A stretch of DNA of 64,000 nt, taken from contig CAUBPS010000013.1 of the NCBI GenBank assembly GCA_958437935.1, forward strand, positions 5,079-69,078, in the 5' to 3' direction. Position 1 is the stretch's first letter. The number at the start of each line of letters is the position of its first letter. Position numbers and translations under genes: made by a program. This stretch comes from an uncultured Collinsella sp. (GTDB lineage: Bacteria; Actinomycetota; Coriobacteriia; Coriobacteriales; Coriobacteriaceae). Of the stretch, positions 16,873 to 26,100 are shown in pieces. The notes beneath the pieces are model-generated. The model had not been told where the DNA came from. It did no database searches and worked only from the letters and a program-made list of their open reading frames with translations.

Positions 16873-17364
16873 GTGGCTGTTTCGAATCCGCCTAAGGGGA
16901 GCGTTTCTTCTTCGTCCATCAAGCCGGTTACGCGCAAGGCCGTACGCTGCCAGCGCGAGGTCGCTTGGCTCGTCACGCAGGCGGCGGGCAGACTCGTGGC
17001 GAGCACGGAGGACGTCAATGCTCCCACACCGAGCTTTGTGCTGGCAGCGGCGCTGGATCGAGTACGCCAGCTGGAACTCGCCGCACAAGAAGACGGCAGC
17101 CATCTTGGCTACCAAGACGCTATGGCGCCCGACCTGTTGACCTTTTGTCGCATGACCAAGTTGCCCGCCGCACCCAATGCGCTTTCGGACGCAGGCTACA
17201 TGTTTACGCTTTCGGGCGCGGACCTTATCCGCGACATCTATGCATACTGCAGCGAGCTCGCCGAGCGCCACGTCTTTGACGCGGCAGAAGTCAAACCGGG
17301 ATATGTCATCAAGCTGGTTCTTAGGCTGTTCTTAATGGACGGGTTCGGGGCCATGCCGGCGTAA
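16873..17364 (+). CDS. Hypothetical protein, 163 residues
   Basis: Starts at GTG 16873 with GGGAGG at the right distance. Soluble, helix-rich, with a Ser/Lys-rich first 25 residues. Segments such as TPSFVLAAALDRVRQLELAAQE and LSGADLIRDIYAYCSELAE look like amphipathic helices. Family not recognised and no catalytic motif is visible. It diverges from the 138-residue gene and is followed by decayed and repeat-rich DNA. Confidence 0.55.
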   Translation: MAVSNPPKGSVSSSSIKPVTRKAVRCQREVAWLVTQAAGRLVASTEDVNAPTPSFVLAAALDRVRQLELAAQEDGSHLGYQDAMAPDLLTFCRMTKLPAAPNALSDAGYMFTLSGADLIRDIYAYCSELAERHVFDAAEVKPGYVIKLVLRLFLMDGFGAMPA

Positions 17365-17454
17365 GCCGAGTCTTTAGCATCACCGTCGACTGAGCAACAA
17401 CCGCTTTACCTTAGTGGGCGCCAATTGAGGGTCGATTATTGGTTCGCCTCGTCC

Positions 17455-17722
17455 ACTAACGCAAGATGCCTTGGACGGTCGAGGTACGGCGCAGGTTTTT
17501 GGCGACAGCCGCGACAGTATCCGAAATCATCTCGTCCAACTATCCCTCACAGATTGTGCGGTCCATGAACCTCAGCGACTCCGCCGTGCCTTTCCGGGTC
17601 CCCGCATAGACAGCCATGTCGATAAAGAGCTTGGGATAAAACTGCTGAGGGCAGGTGCCCGCAACTTGGAGTCCAGCCTTGGTGACATTGCCCTGGGAAT
17701 CAAGGAAATCCGCGGATAGATT
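17455..17722 (-). pseudogene. Remnant of an AAA_4/AlbA_2-type ATP-binding regulator
   Basis: The minus strand reads FLDSQGNVTKAGLQVAG, then FYPKLFIDMAVYAGTRKG and SLRFMDRTICEG, a TAG stop, then LDEMISDTVAAVAKNLRRT in the same frame, and another stop. The order 'G.lT.AG', 'fi..a.y.Gt', 'd......G.i....ei......v..nlr' is what I expect from the middle of Schlafen-AlbA/AAA_4 proteins (COG2865 type). Both ends are missing, and the residues normally between ICEG and LDEM are lost around the stop. Family assignment is from recognition, not a search. Confidence 0.5.
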
Positions 17723-18027
17723 TCCCTCGTCTCTCAGTTATCTCTCGTAATTATCTCTCATCTATCTCTCTATCTCTCGGCTTAGAGATAGAGAGATAGA
17801 TGAGAGATGGAATGTCTACCATTTGCTTCATTTATACATGTTTTTGCTGGTAGAGCAATCGACATTGAGACAATACCATGATTGCCTGTCTCTTTGCTGA
17901 TCAGTTATCTCTCATAATTTATCTCTCGTCTTTCTGCTTTCTCTCGTATTAGTGACGAATGAGAGACGAGAGATACGTGAGTGATGGACGAGCGTGGATT
18001 TTTGGACGGTCGGAAAATCCCTCAAAC
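17723..18027. repeat. TATCTCTC-rich non-coding block
   Basis: About 300 bases without a gene. ATCTCTC occurs repeatedly in tandem at about 17738-17778, and again near 17905 and 17920. A perfect 18-bp inverted repeat, CATCTATCTCTCTATCTC and its complement GAGATAGAGAGATAGATG, lies at about 17759-17804. Inverted GAGACGAGAGATA lies at about 17963-17975. Base composition is much more AT-rich than the neighbours. It borders the decayed AAA_4-type gene and may be its old regulatory region or part of a lost mobile element. Confidence 0.55.
17989..18009 (-). repeat. GAGCGTGG family half-site
   Basis: CGAGCGTGGATTTTTGGAC is nearly identical to the half-site at 37635-37653 and is the inverse of the TCCGATTATCCACGCTCG units at 28.4-28.5 and 31.3 kb. 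Confidence 0.55.
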
Positions 18028-18063
18028 AAAAAACGGGGCCGGCCTTACGCCGAGCCCCGTTTT
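18028..18063 (-). terminator. Terminator of the first PTS locus
   Basis: ACGGGGC at 18033-18039 pairs with GCCCCGT at 18054-18060, extended by CGGC/GCCG inside, and a T tract follows on the minus strand. It lies 45 bases after the EIID stop. Confidence 0.8.
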
Positions 18064-18108
18064 CAAACGGTCAGTTAGTTATCCAACGCGCGAGCATAGC
18101 AGTCAACA

Positions 18109-18957
18109 TTACGCCGCCGCGAACACTCCCAAGCCCGTTCCGATGATGCAGATCGCAAAGATGCCCAAGATGATCCAAATGGTCTTGACGCCCTTTTTGT
18201 ACAGGGCGACGCAGGCAAAGGTTGCCAGCAAGGGCAGCAGACCGGGGAAGATCGAATCGAACAGATCCTGCAGGACAATCTCCGAACCACCCACGTCAAA
18301 GGTCAAAGCAGTGGACAGTGAGACCTGTGCCGCAATCATGGCGCCGATAACGGTCATTCCGAGGACACCGGCAGCATGCGTCATGCGAGACATAAGGTTG
18401 TTCTCTTCGGACTGCTGCAGGAACTTGGTTCCCAGGTCGTAACCCAGATGGGCTGCGACGATACGCGTTGCAAAGTTAATCACGGAGTAGATGAGCGCGT
18501 ACACGATGGGGCCAAGCGGGTTGCCCGTCGAAGCGATACCAATACCAATGCCGGCGGCGACCACGCGGAACGTACCCCAGTAGAACGAATCGCCAATGCC
18601 GGAAAGCGGTCCCATGAGGCCGACCTTCATGGCGTTAATCGAGGACGTGTCGAAGTTCTTATCGGCAGCCGCCTGCTCTTCCATCGAAACCGTTAGGCCG
18701 GCTACAAACGGAAGCACATGAGGCGTGATGTTAAAGAACTCGGTATGGCGATCGAGCGCCGCATAGTAATCGTCGTCGTTGGGATAGATCTTTCGCAGGG
18801 GCTTCTGAATGGTGTACATGAAGCCCATTGCCATCATCTTGTCGTACGACTGCGAGCACTGGCTCGTAAACTGGCGAAGGAACATGCTCCGATACATATC
18901 GGGGGTCATAACCGCGTCCTTCTTGGCCTCCTTGAGGTCGGTGTTCTGGGTAGCCAT
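18109..18957 (-). CDS. PTS system mannose/fructose/sorbose family EIID component
   Basis: Membrane subunit that forms the sugar channel with EIIC. The 282 residues show the family signature GLMGPLSGIGDSFYWGTFRV near residues 115-135, preceded by SMEEQ and followed by C-terminal helices. An extended hydrophilic N terminus contains MYRSMFLRQFTSQCSQSYDKM. The start codon overlaps the EIIC stop by one base (ATGA type), so translation is coupled. Last gene of the unit SIS-EIIC-EIID; the EIIA and EIIB genes are upstream as a separate unit. Substrate inferred to be a sugar amine from the adjacent SIS deglycase. Confidence 0.94.
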   Translation of the reverse strand: MATQNTDLKEAKKDAVMTPDMYRSMFLRQFTSQCSQSYDKMMAMGFMYTIQKPLRKIYPNDDDYYAALDRHTEFFNITPHVLPFVAGLTVSMEEQAAADKNFDTSSINAMKVGLMGPLSGIGDSFYWGTFRVVAAGIGIGIASTGNPLGPIVYALIYSVINFATRIVAAHLGYDLGTKFLQQSEENNLMSRMTHAAGVLGMTVIGAMIAAQVSLSTALTFDVGGSEIVLQDLFDSIFPGLLPLLATFACVALYKKGVKTIWIILGIFAICIIGTGLGVFAAA

Positions 18958-19739
18958 TAGAAGTCCTCCTCTTCATCTGCAGCAACCGCCTGCGGACCGG
19001 ACGAGCCCTCGCGGAAGGCCAGGAGCAGCGCGACGCAAATAGCAGCTGCGGCGACGCCGACCACGTCCATCTTGAGGTAGATGACCATAATGAAGCCGAT
19101 GAACAGCCAAGGAAGCAGCTTGTTGTCGCCCATGGTCCTAATAAGAAGAGCGAAGCCGATGCAGACCATGACGCCGGACGCAACGTTGAGGCCGTCCATC
19201 ACAAACTGCGGAATCGCGTTGAGCGCATTGTTGATGAGGTCGGCACCAAAGAACAGCGAGCCAAACACCAGCAGTGCAGACGGAATGCCAATCGACAGCG
19301 GCACGATGGTCAGATGGTACAGATTCGCCTTGGCAAGATCGCGATTTGCCAGAGCGGTCTCAATCTTCTTGCAGGCAAAGGCACCCGGAACGGCGTAGCA
19401 GAAGTTACGCCACACCTGAAGGAAGACGGAGACGGGAAGGGCGAGCGCGACGGCAGTTGCCGTGCCCGTACCCGTAATGACGGCAAACGCGCAGCCAAGC
19501 ACGCCGGAGGCATAGACCTCGGGAGGAACCGCCGCGCCGACCATGATGGCGCCCATGAACATGGACTCCAAAGCAGCGCCGACGATAACGCCCTGCTGGA
19601 CATCGCCTAGGATCAAGCCGACAAACAGACTTGTAAACAGCGGACGACCAAGCATCGTAATGCCAAATAATTGCTCGTCCATGGACGCAATAAATGCGAC
19701 CAGTGCAACTAGAAGATACTGGACAACCATTTCGATCAA
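18957..19739 (-). CDS. PTS system mannose/sorbose family EIIC component
   Basis: Integral membrane subunit of 260 residues with about seven helices. Family features: MDEQLFGITMLGRPLFTSL at about 20-38, LGDVQQGVIVGAALESMFMG at about 45-65, and VGAAVPPEVYASGVLGCAFA after it. The C-terminal tail is acidic (VAADEEEDF). It follows the SIS gene by about 70 bases and overlaps the EIID start. It carries the substrate across the membrane while EIIB phosphorylates it. Confidence 0.94.
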   Translation of the reverse strand: MIEMVVQYLLVALVAFIASMDEQLFGITMLGRPLFTSLFVGLILGDVQQGVIVGAALESMFMGAIMVGAAVPPEVYASGVLGCAFAVITGTGTATAVALALPVSVFLQVWRNFCYAVPGAFACKKIETALANRDLAKANLYHLTIVPLSIGIPSALLVFGSLFFGADLINNALNAIPQFVMDGLNVASGVMVCIGFALLIRTMGDNKLLPWLFIGFIMVIYLKMDVVGVAAAAICVALLLAFREGSSGPQAVAADEEEDF

Positions 19740-19811
19740 CCCCAGAAATAGGTCTGCAGGCGAGGCATTCTGCGCAGCTCGCCTGCAGACAACCGCAGCA
19801 ATTTGAGAGGA

Positions 19812-20846
19812 TTAGTAGTTCATCTGGTGATAGTAACGACGCGTGGTGAGCGGGTGGTTACGGACGTGCTCGAGATGGCAGCTCAGACGCTCGGTGATGG
19901 TGTAGGTGACCATCGGGGAGACAATCTTGCGGAACTCGGGGTCGCTGAACGGCAGCTCGACCTCGGCGGTGTCAAACTTGTTCACGCGGACGTTGACGCC
20001 CTTCTCGTCGGCGAGCATGTGAGTGAAGTTGTCCACGCGGTCCATGAGCTTACGGGTGTCGTCCTCGCCGTAGAGCATGATGAGGCTCGTGCCCTCCTCG
20101 CACAGCTCGATGGTGCCGTGGAAGAACTCGGCGGCGTGGATGGACTTGGTCTTGATCCACTGCATCTCCTCGAGAATGCACATGGCGTAGTCGTAGGCCT
20201 CACCCCAGAGCATGCCGGAGCCAATCACCATGTGGTAATCGGTGTCCTTGAAGTCCTCGGCCATGGCGGCGCAGCGCTCGTCCTGAGCGTCCTTGGCCTT
20301 GATGAGGTACGGAGCGATGTTGCCGAACTCCTCCATGAAGGTGTCGTACTTGGGGAAGGCGCCGGCGTTCTTGAGGAAGCGGGCGACCAGCGTGATCTGG
20401 TAGGTGTAGATGGCCTCGCACAGGACGTCGTCCTCGGCGAAGCTGAAGAACTTGTAATCGGCGTACTCGGTGGCCGGGGTGTTGTCGTTGGAGACATACA
20501 TCAGCGTGCGGGCGCCCTGCTCCTGGCAGAACTTGGCGGCCTCGATGATCTCGGGGGTGGTGCCGGTACGGGTGGAGAAGACGCAGACCGAGTCCTTGTT
20601 GAAGGTCTTGGGCGGGCATGCGAGGAACTCAGCGGCAATCTCGCAGTGGACGTCGACGTCGGCCGTGGTGGTCTCGACCCAATACTTCATCGGGAGCGTG
20701 TGGGCCCAGGTGCCGCCGCAGCCGATGAAGAAGATGTTGGAATAACCCTGCTCGCAGACCTTGTCCACGGCAGCCTCAATCTGAGGACGGAGAGCGAGGG
20801 CATCGCTCACAACCTTCTCGTAACGAGGCTCATCGAAATTGAACAT
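19812..20846 (-). CDS. SIS-domain sugar-amine phosphate deglycase, FrlB/GfrF-like
   Basis: 344 residues with two SIS folds. The first has FFIGCGGTWAHTLPMKY near residue 40 and the phosphosugar-binding STRTGTTPEIIEAAKF near 90-105. The second has IGSGMLWGEAYDYAMCILEEMQW near 200. The loop HAAEFFHGTIEL near 240 carries the Glu and His expected in FrlB/GfrF-type catalysis, and the C terminus HPLTTRRYYHQMNY is typical of the family. Known relatives split fructoselysine-6-phosphate or glucoselysine-6-phosphate into glucose-6-phosphate and lysine. It sits between the EIIAB unit and EIIC/EIID genes, so it should act on the PTS product. Cytosolic. Confidence 0.85.
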   Translation of the reverse strand: MFNFDEPRYEKVVSDALALRPQIEAAVDKVCEQGYSNIFFIGCGGTWAHTLPMKYWVETTTADVDVHCEIAAEFLACPPKTFNKDSVCVFSTRTGTTPEIIEAAKFCQEQGARTLMYVSNDNTPATEYADYKFFSFAEDDVLCEAIYTYQITLVARFLKNAGAFPKYDTFMEEFGNIAPYLIKAKDAQDERCAAMAEDFKDTDYHMVIGSGMLWGEAYDYAMCILEEMQWIKTKSIHAAEFFHGTIELCEEGTSLIMLYGEDDTRKLMDRVDNFTHMLADEKGVNVRVNKFDTAEVELPFSDPEFRKIVSPMVTYTITERLSCHLEHVRNHPLTTRRYYHQMNY

Positions 20847-20892
20847 CCCTTACTCCTAACTCACTTGGATGAACCCTTCATTCATCCCATGA

Positions 20893-20912
20893 CGTTATAA
20901 TACTTTATATAA
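20893..20912. promoter_or_regulatory. TATAACG-type operator upstream of the SIS-EIIC-EIID unit
   Basis: CGTTATAATACTTTATATAA read on the minus strand gives TTATATAAAGTATTATAACG, two TATAACG/TATAAAG half-sites in tandem. Similar tandem sites occur near 38564, 44442 and 45719. It lies 47 bases before the SIS start codon, in an AT-rich promoter region. Confidence 0.4.
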
Positions 20913-20956
20913 CTAACTATGCAAGACCTATTTCGGATTTTTTTGATTTTTCTTTA

Positions 20957-20989
20957 ATAAAAAGCCCGCCGATCAAATGATCGACGGGC
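20957..20989 (-). terminator. Terminator between EIIB and the SIS gene
   Basis: GCCCGCCGATC at 20964-20974 pairs with GATCGACGGGC at 20979-20989 over an AAAT loop, followed on the minus strand by a T tract. It separates the EIIA-EIIB unit from the SIS-EIIC-EIID unit. Confidence 0.8.
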
Positions 20990-21040
20990 ATAGACATAGA
21001 GTATCGGTTCAATAAATACCGAACACCAGCATGTTTTCGG

Positions 21041-21514
21041 CTAAAAAACGTCCTTGGCAAACACCTTGGCGTCATTGGGAACCTGACGGATTTCGACGGC
21101 CACGCCATCGCCCAGGAGCTCTTGGATATGCTCGGCATCTTTCTCGGTCGCAAAGATTGCAGGGGTCGGATGAAGCGTGGTCTCAGGGGTCTTTCGGGTT
21201 CCACCCAGATTGATCTCTTTGATGTCTTTGCAACCCTTAGCGAGACGATAGACATCTTCAATCGTCTCAGCGATGATAAACAGCGAATACTTGTCGGTAA
21301 CGCCGCTGTTGAGCGCCTCGATAGCAGCGTCAACATCCTTGATGACGAGTTTAACGCCGCTGGGGCGGGCGAGCCTCAAGGCCGCCTTCCTCATGTCGTC
21401 TTTTGCCACAGCATCGCTGGCAAGCAGGATGCAATCTACATCCAAAGCGTGAGTCCAGGACATGGCAACTTGGCCGTGAATCAGTCGGTAATCAACTCTC
21501 GTAAGCTTAACCAT
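21041..21514 (-). CDS. PTS system mannose/sorbose family EIIB component
   Basis: Cytosolic phosphotransfer protein of 157 residues. The phosphorylated residue is H13 in RVDYRLIHGQVAMSW, the standard motif. Following segments (CILLASDAVAKDDMRKAALRLA, DVDAAIEAL) fit the EIIB fold. The start at 21514 is preferred because GCGGAG is about 9 bases upstream; an ATG 9 bases earlier touches that site. It lies 70 bases after EIIA and ends at a terminator. It receives phosphate from EIIA and hands it to the sugar bound by EIIC/EIID. Confidence 0.93.
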   Translation of the reverse strand: MVKLTRVDYRLIHGQVAMSWTHALDVDCILLASDAVAKDDMRKAALRLARPSGVKLVIKDVDAAIEALNSGVTDKYSLFIIAETIEDVYRLAKGCKDIKEINLGGTRKTPETTLHPTPAIFATEKDAEHIQELLGDGVAVEIRQVPNDAKVFAKDVF

Positions 21515-21584
21515 CGTTATCATCTCCGCACGTGATAAAGGAATGACAGGTGTGGCCCTTAGCTAGGGCTCGAACCAGAACTAA

Positions 21585-22004
21585 CTAGAACTCTTCTTCC
21601 TCGGCGCCGGCAAGCATGTCCGCCGCCTCGCAAAGCTGAATAAACGGACGCGACCCCTCGACCGCGGCCTTGGCCTTGTCCGCATCCAGGGAGTCCAGCT
21701 GTGTAACCATTTCCACCAGCAGCGGCAAGTTCATTCCGGTAATCAACGTAAACGATCCGGTGGTCTGTCTCTGAATGAATTCGTTGTTTACAGAGCCGCC
21801 AAAGATGTCAGTCACGACAAACCAAGAGTCGGCAGGGTCCCTCGTCTCCATCCATGCATCAATCAACGCCGCGACGTCCCTTGAATCGTCATCGACATAG
21901 GCGCACAGGCACTCGATTCGGTCGTTGGTGCCCATCAGAATCTCCAGAGAGCTTTTCATGCCTTGGGCGAGATAACCATGACTCGCTAGCAATATCTTAT
22001 TCAT
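21585..22004 (-). CDS. PTS system mannose family EIIA component
   Basis: 139 residues of the ManX EIIA fold. The phosphorylated residue is H9 in ILLASHGYLAQG. DIFGGSVNNEF near residue 68 and LITGMNLPLLVEM near 87-99 are further family marks. The acidic tail ends AEEEEF. It accepts phosphate from HPr in the cytosol and passes it to EIIB. First gene of the EIIA-EIIB unit, 136 bases downstream of the GntR regulator on the same strand. Confidence 0.93.
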   Translation of the reverse strand: MNKILLASHGYLAQGMKSSLEILMGTNDRIECLCAYVDDDSRDVAALIDAWMETRDPADSWFVVTDIFGGSVNNEFIQRQTTGSFTLITGMNLPLLVEMVTQLDSLDADKAKAAVEGSRPFIQLCEAADMLAGAEEEEF

Positions 22005-22139
22005 AGTTCTCCAATACCAATAGGACGTACTATATTGTCATAACAAAGTATATTAGCAATCTACCCTACGCGGTGTGTCTATTTTCCAAATCCGCGAACG
22101 GTAACAATTGATCGGTAAATAGACCAATCTATCTCTAAT

Positions 22140-22844
22140 TTACAAATAGAACTTCAGCCGCTCGGTGCAGTACACCTGACGGGAGATGAAGAGCGGCTCG
22201 CCGCTTGGAGCATAACGTCTATCGACAAACAGAAGCAGCGAAGAGTCCAGCTCCACGTTAAGATATGCCGCCTCGAGCTCGCTCGCATAGCAGACCTCGA
22301 GCGTACGCGTGTTGGGACCCATCTTGATCCCCTGGCGATCGAGTACCGCCATCAGCGAATCATCAAGGGATTCATGCTCCAAAAAAGAAAGCGCAGCGGA
22401 ATAGCTATTGGTTTCCAGCATCGTGGGCTTGCCATCCACAAGCCGCAGACGACGACTACGCAATACCTTTTGGGTATCGTCTACGCCCAGGAACTTCGCG
22501 TCTCGCAGGCTTGGGAAGTCCCAGCCCATTTCGAGAACCCTGGTAGACGCCTGTTTGCCCGCAAGCTGGCACGAATGGGTAAAGCTCTCACGGTCGTCCG
22601 CGGCATACATCTGCGTGTCCGACGAAACGAACGTGCCCTTGCCGCGGGCCCTCTCAACAAGCCCAGCATCTTCCATTTCTTTAATTGCGGAGCGAACCGT
22701 TATTCGGCTCACGCCAAATTGCTCGATAAGCTCCGCCTCGGTCGGGAGCTTATCTCCCGGGCGGTACGTGCCGTTGGCGATCGAATCAGAAAGCGCGCGA
22801 ACAATCTGTTTGTACAGGGGGATAACGCTATTTGCTTCAACCAT
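22140..22844 (-). CDS. GntR-family regulator with UTRA domain (PTS locus 1)
   Basis: Winged helix at residues 8-72 (IPLYKQIVRALSDSIANGTY, LPTEAELIEQFGVSRITVR) and a UTRA effector domain from about residue 80 to the end. UTRA proteins of the HutC/FarR group bind phosphosugars. The start at 22844 is chosen because AAAGG is 10 bases upstream; the ATG at 22853 abuts it. It lies upstream of the PTS genes on the same strand and divergent from the M16C peptidase. It most likely controls the adjacent PTS and SIS genes in response to a phosphorylated amine sugar. Confidence 0.9.
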   Translation of the reverse strand: MVEANSVIPLYKQIVRALSDSIANGTYRPGDKLPTEAELIEQFGVSRITVRSAIKEMEDAGLVERARGKGTFVSSDTQMYAADDRESFTHSCQLAGKQASTRVLEMGWDFPSLRDAKFLGVDDTQKVLRSRRLRLVDGKPTMLETNSYSAALSFLEHESLDDSLMAVLDRQGIKMGPNTRTLEVCYASELEAAYLNVELDSSLLLFVDRRYAPSGEPLFISRQVYCTERLKFYL

Positions 22845-22909
22845 ATCAACCATACCTTTGCAAGGAATCAGCAGTTTATAGATAGATGACTTATATTGTA
22901 TTAGAACTT

Positions 22910-22934
22910 TTTAGGAGTCCATATATTTCCTAAA
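22910..22934. promoter_or_regulatory. Palindrome upstream of the GntR gene
   Basis: TTTAGGA at 22910-22916 and TCCTAAA at 22928-22934 form a 7-bp inverted repeat with an 11-base AT-rich spacer, 66 bases before the GntR start. Candidate autoregulatory operator or promoter element. Confidence 0.35.
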
Positions 22935-23124
22935 TGATTCGGTAAACGGGGTGTTATTTCACTTTAGCGGGGTGCAGCGGCTACCCGCGGCATTCGTTAT
23001 CAACCTAGTTAGGCTAGTCTACCCACATCGTCTGCAGTTCGCCGCAGAGCTGCGGCTCCATATGGGTATACTCTCGGGGATTCGACTCGATTCGCCCCCG
23101 CTGGGGCGTCAAAGGAGACTGCAT

Positions 23125-26100
23125 ATGTCCACCACCTCAACCGACCCGCGCGCCGCTGCCGCCTCGCTGCTGGTGCCCGGTGCCACCTGCCACGGTTTTG
23201 CCGTCGAGCGCTGCGAGACCGTGCCCGAGCTCGATTCGGACGCCTACGTGCTGCGCCACACCGCCTCGGGCGCTCGCCTGCTGTACCTGGCGTGCGACGA
23301 CGAGAACAAGGCCTTTGCCATTGGCTTTAAGACGCCGCCGGCCGATTCCACCGGCGTGTTCCATATTCTTGAGCACTCGGTGCTGTGCGGGTCAGCCAAG
23401 TTTCCCGTCAAGGAGCCCTTTGTCGACCTAATCAAGAGCTCCATGCAGACGTTCCTCAATGCCATGACCTACCCAGACAAAACCATCTACCCCGTTGCCA
23501 CCACCAACGAGCAGGACCTGTACAACCTGATGGACGTGTACCTGGACGCGGTGTTCAACCCGGCCATCTATACCAAGCCCACCATTTTTGAGCAGGAGGG
23601 CTGGCACTACGAGCTGGACCTGCCGGAGGGCGCCGAGGACGAGGGCGACGGCAGCTCCGCGAGCCTGCGCGAGGGCACGCTGCGCTATAACGGCGTGGTG
23701 TTCAACGAGATGAAGGGCGCACTGTCCGACCCCATGAGCGTGCTGGATGACGCCGTCAACGCCGCGCTCTATCCCGACACCGCCTATGCGCACGAGAGTG
23801 GCGGCGACCCGCGCGCGATTCCCGCGCTCACCTACGAGCAGTTCCTGGACACGCACGCGCGCCACTACAATCCTTCCAACTCTTATATAACGCTCTACGG
23901 CGACCTAGATGTGGACCGCGCGCTGGCGTTTTTGGACGAGCGTTATCTGTCGCAGTCGAGTGCCGCGAGCCGCCGCATGGACGCCGCCGTTGCCGCCGGC
24001 GAGGACCCGTCTGCGCTGGCGCCCAATCCGCTGGACGTGCAGGAGCCTGTGACCTGCGAGTATAAGCGCATCGAGATGGCCACTACACCCGAGAACGCCC
24101 TGGTGGGCCTGGGCCTTGTGCTGGGCAGCGCACTCGACCGCAAGCGCACGATCGCGGCGGACATCTTGTTCGAGGCGCTGCTGGGTTCCAACGAGGCACC
24201 GGTTAAGAAGGCCATTCTGGCCGCCGGCCTGGGCGGCAACGTGGTGAGCTACACCGCGGCCGAGAGCCTGCAGCCCTACGAGCTCATCATGCTGCAAAAC
24301 GCGCAGCCCGGCGTGGCGTGCGAGCTGCGTCGCGTGTTCCAGGACGCCTGCCGCGACCTGTGCAAACACGGCGTTCCGCGTGAGCGCCTGGAAGCTATCA
24401 TCAGCAGCAACGAATACGACCTACGCCAGCGCGACTACGGTATCGCCGACGGCGTGGCCATTGCGTGCGACGCGCTGAGCACCTGGCTCTACGATGACGA
24501 CGCCGCGACGCTGGCGCTCAAGTATGGCCCGGTGTACGAGGAGCTGCGCGGCGAGCTGGACGGCAGCTACTTTGAGGACCTGCTGCGCGAGCTGGTGCTG
24601 CAGAACGACCATATGGCGCTCGTCGAGCTGGTGCCGGTGGACGCCGCCGAGGGTTCGGAGGGCGCCGAAGCTGCCGAGCTGGCAGCCAAGCGTGACGCCA
24701 TGACCGATACCGAGCTGGCCGATGTGGTCGAGCGCACGGCCGTGCTGCGCGCCGCGCAGGAGGCCGAGGACACGCCCGAGGCCAAGGCCACGCTGCCGCG
24801 CCTGCGTGTATCCGACATTGGCGAGGCACGCCCCGAGCCGCCGCTCGTTGTAGACACGACCGCGCCCATCCCCTGCCTGCGCCACGGCATCCCCACCAAC
24901 CGCCTGGCCTACGCCATGCAGTACTTCGACCTGAGCTGCGTCGCATTTGAGGACCTGCCCTATGTGACGCTGCTCTGCCGCCTGCTCAAGCAGCTGCCCA
25001 CGAGCGAGCACTCGGCCGAGGAACTCGACAACCTGCTCGCCGGCAAGCTGGGCTTTTTGAGCTTTACGACCGAGGTCATGACCCAGCCCGACGTGGACGG
25101 CGTACGCCCCTACCTGCTGGTGAGCGCCGGCGCCCTGTCCGAAAAGATCGATGCGCTGGCGAGGTTGCCGCGCGAGGTGTGGTCGAGCACGCTGTTGCTC
25201 GATGCTGACGCCGACCGCGTTCGCGACGTGCTCACGCAGATTCGCATTGGGCTCGAGCAGGGCTTTATCAACAACGGTCACTCGGCGGCGCTCGGTCGCG
25301 CGATGAGTTACAGCTCGCCTTCGGCCGTGGTGCGCGAGCAGCTTTCGGGCATGGACTTCTACCTGTTCCTGCGCGATCTGCTCGAGCACTTTGACGAGCG
25401 CCTGGACGGCCTGCGCGCCAAGCTTGCCGAGCTGGCAGGTCGTATCTTTGTGGCCGGCGGCTGCCTGGCGAGCTTTACCGGCAGCGATGAGGACTTTGAC
25501 GCGTACTGGGATGCCGCGGGCGACCTGGGGTTAGGCGCGGACGACGGCGCCGATGCCGACCGCAACGCGCTCGTGGTGCCGACGCCGCGCGACCGTCACG
25601 AGGCTTTCGTCATCCCCAGCGACATCTGCTTTGCGGCGAGCGCGTGCGACCCGCGTCGCTTGGGGCTCGACGTGACGGGCGCTTGGGCGGTTGCCGCCAA
25701 CGCGCTCTCCTACGACTACCTGTGGAACGAGATCCGCGTGAAGGGCGGTGCGTACGGCTGTGGGTTCCGCGCGGCCGGCGAGCGCCAGACGGCGTTCTAC
25801 ACCTACCGCGACCCGGCGATCGACCCCTCGATTGAGCGCGTGGCGCGCGCAGGCGCATGGCTCGGCAGCTTTGAGCCCGACGAGGCCGCCTTTGAGGGCT
25901 TTATCGTAAGCTGCGTGAGCGGCATGGACGCACCGGTAAAGCCGTACGCGCTCACCAAGCGCCGCAACACGACCTACCTGGCTGGGCTCGATCCGCACGC
26001 GCGCGAGGAGCGTCGCGCCCAGATGCTCGCCGCCACGCCCGGTGAGCTGCGCTCGCTCGGCACCGACGTGACGCGCATCGCGGCCGAGTCGCCCACCTGC

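Noticed and set aside
14903..17364. Prophage or integrative element at tRNA-Val
   Set aside because: No integrase, no direct repeat of the tRNA 3' end and no phage genes are visible; kept only as a possibility in the findings.
17471..17719. 82-codon plus-strand open frame as a small gene
   Set aside because: The minus strand reads as a decayed known protein type across the same bases; the plus frame has no ribosome site.
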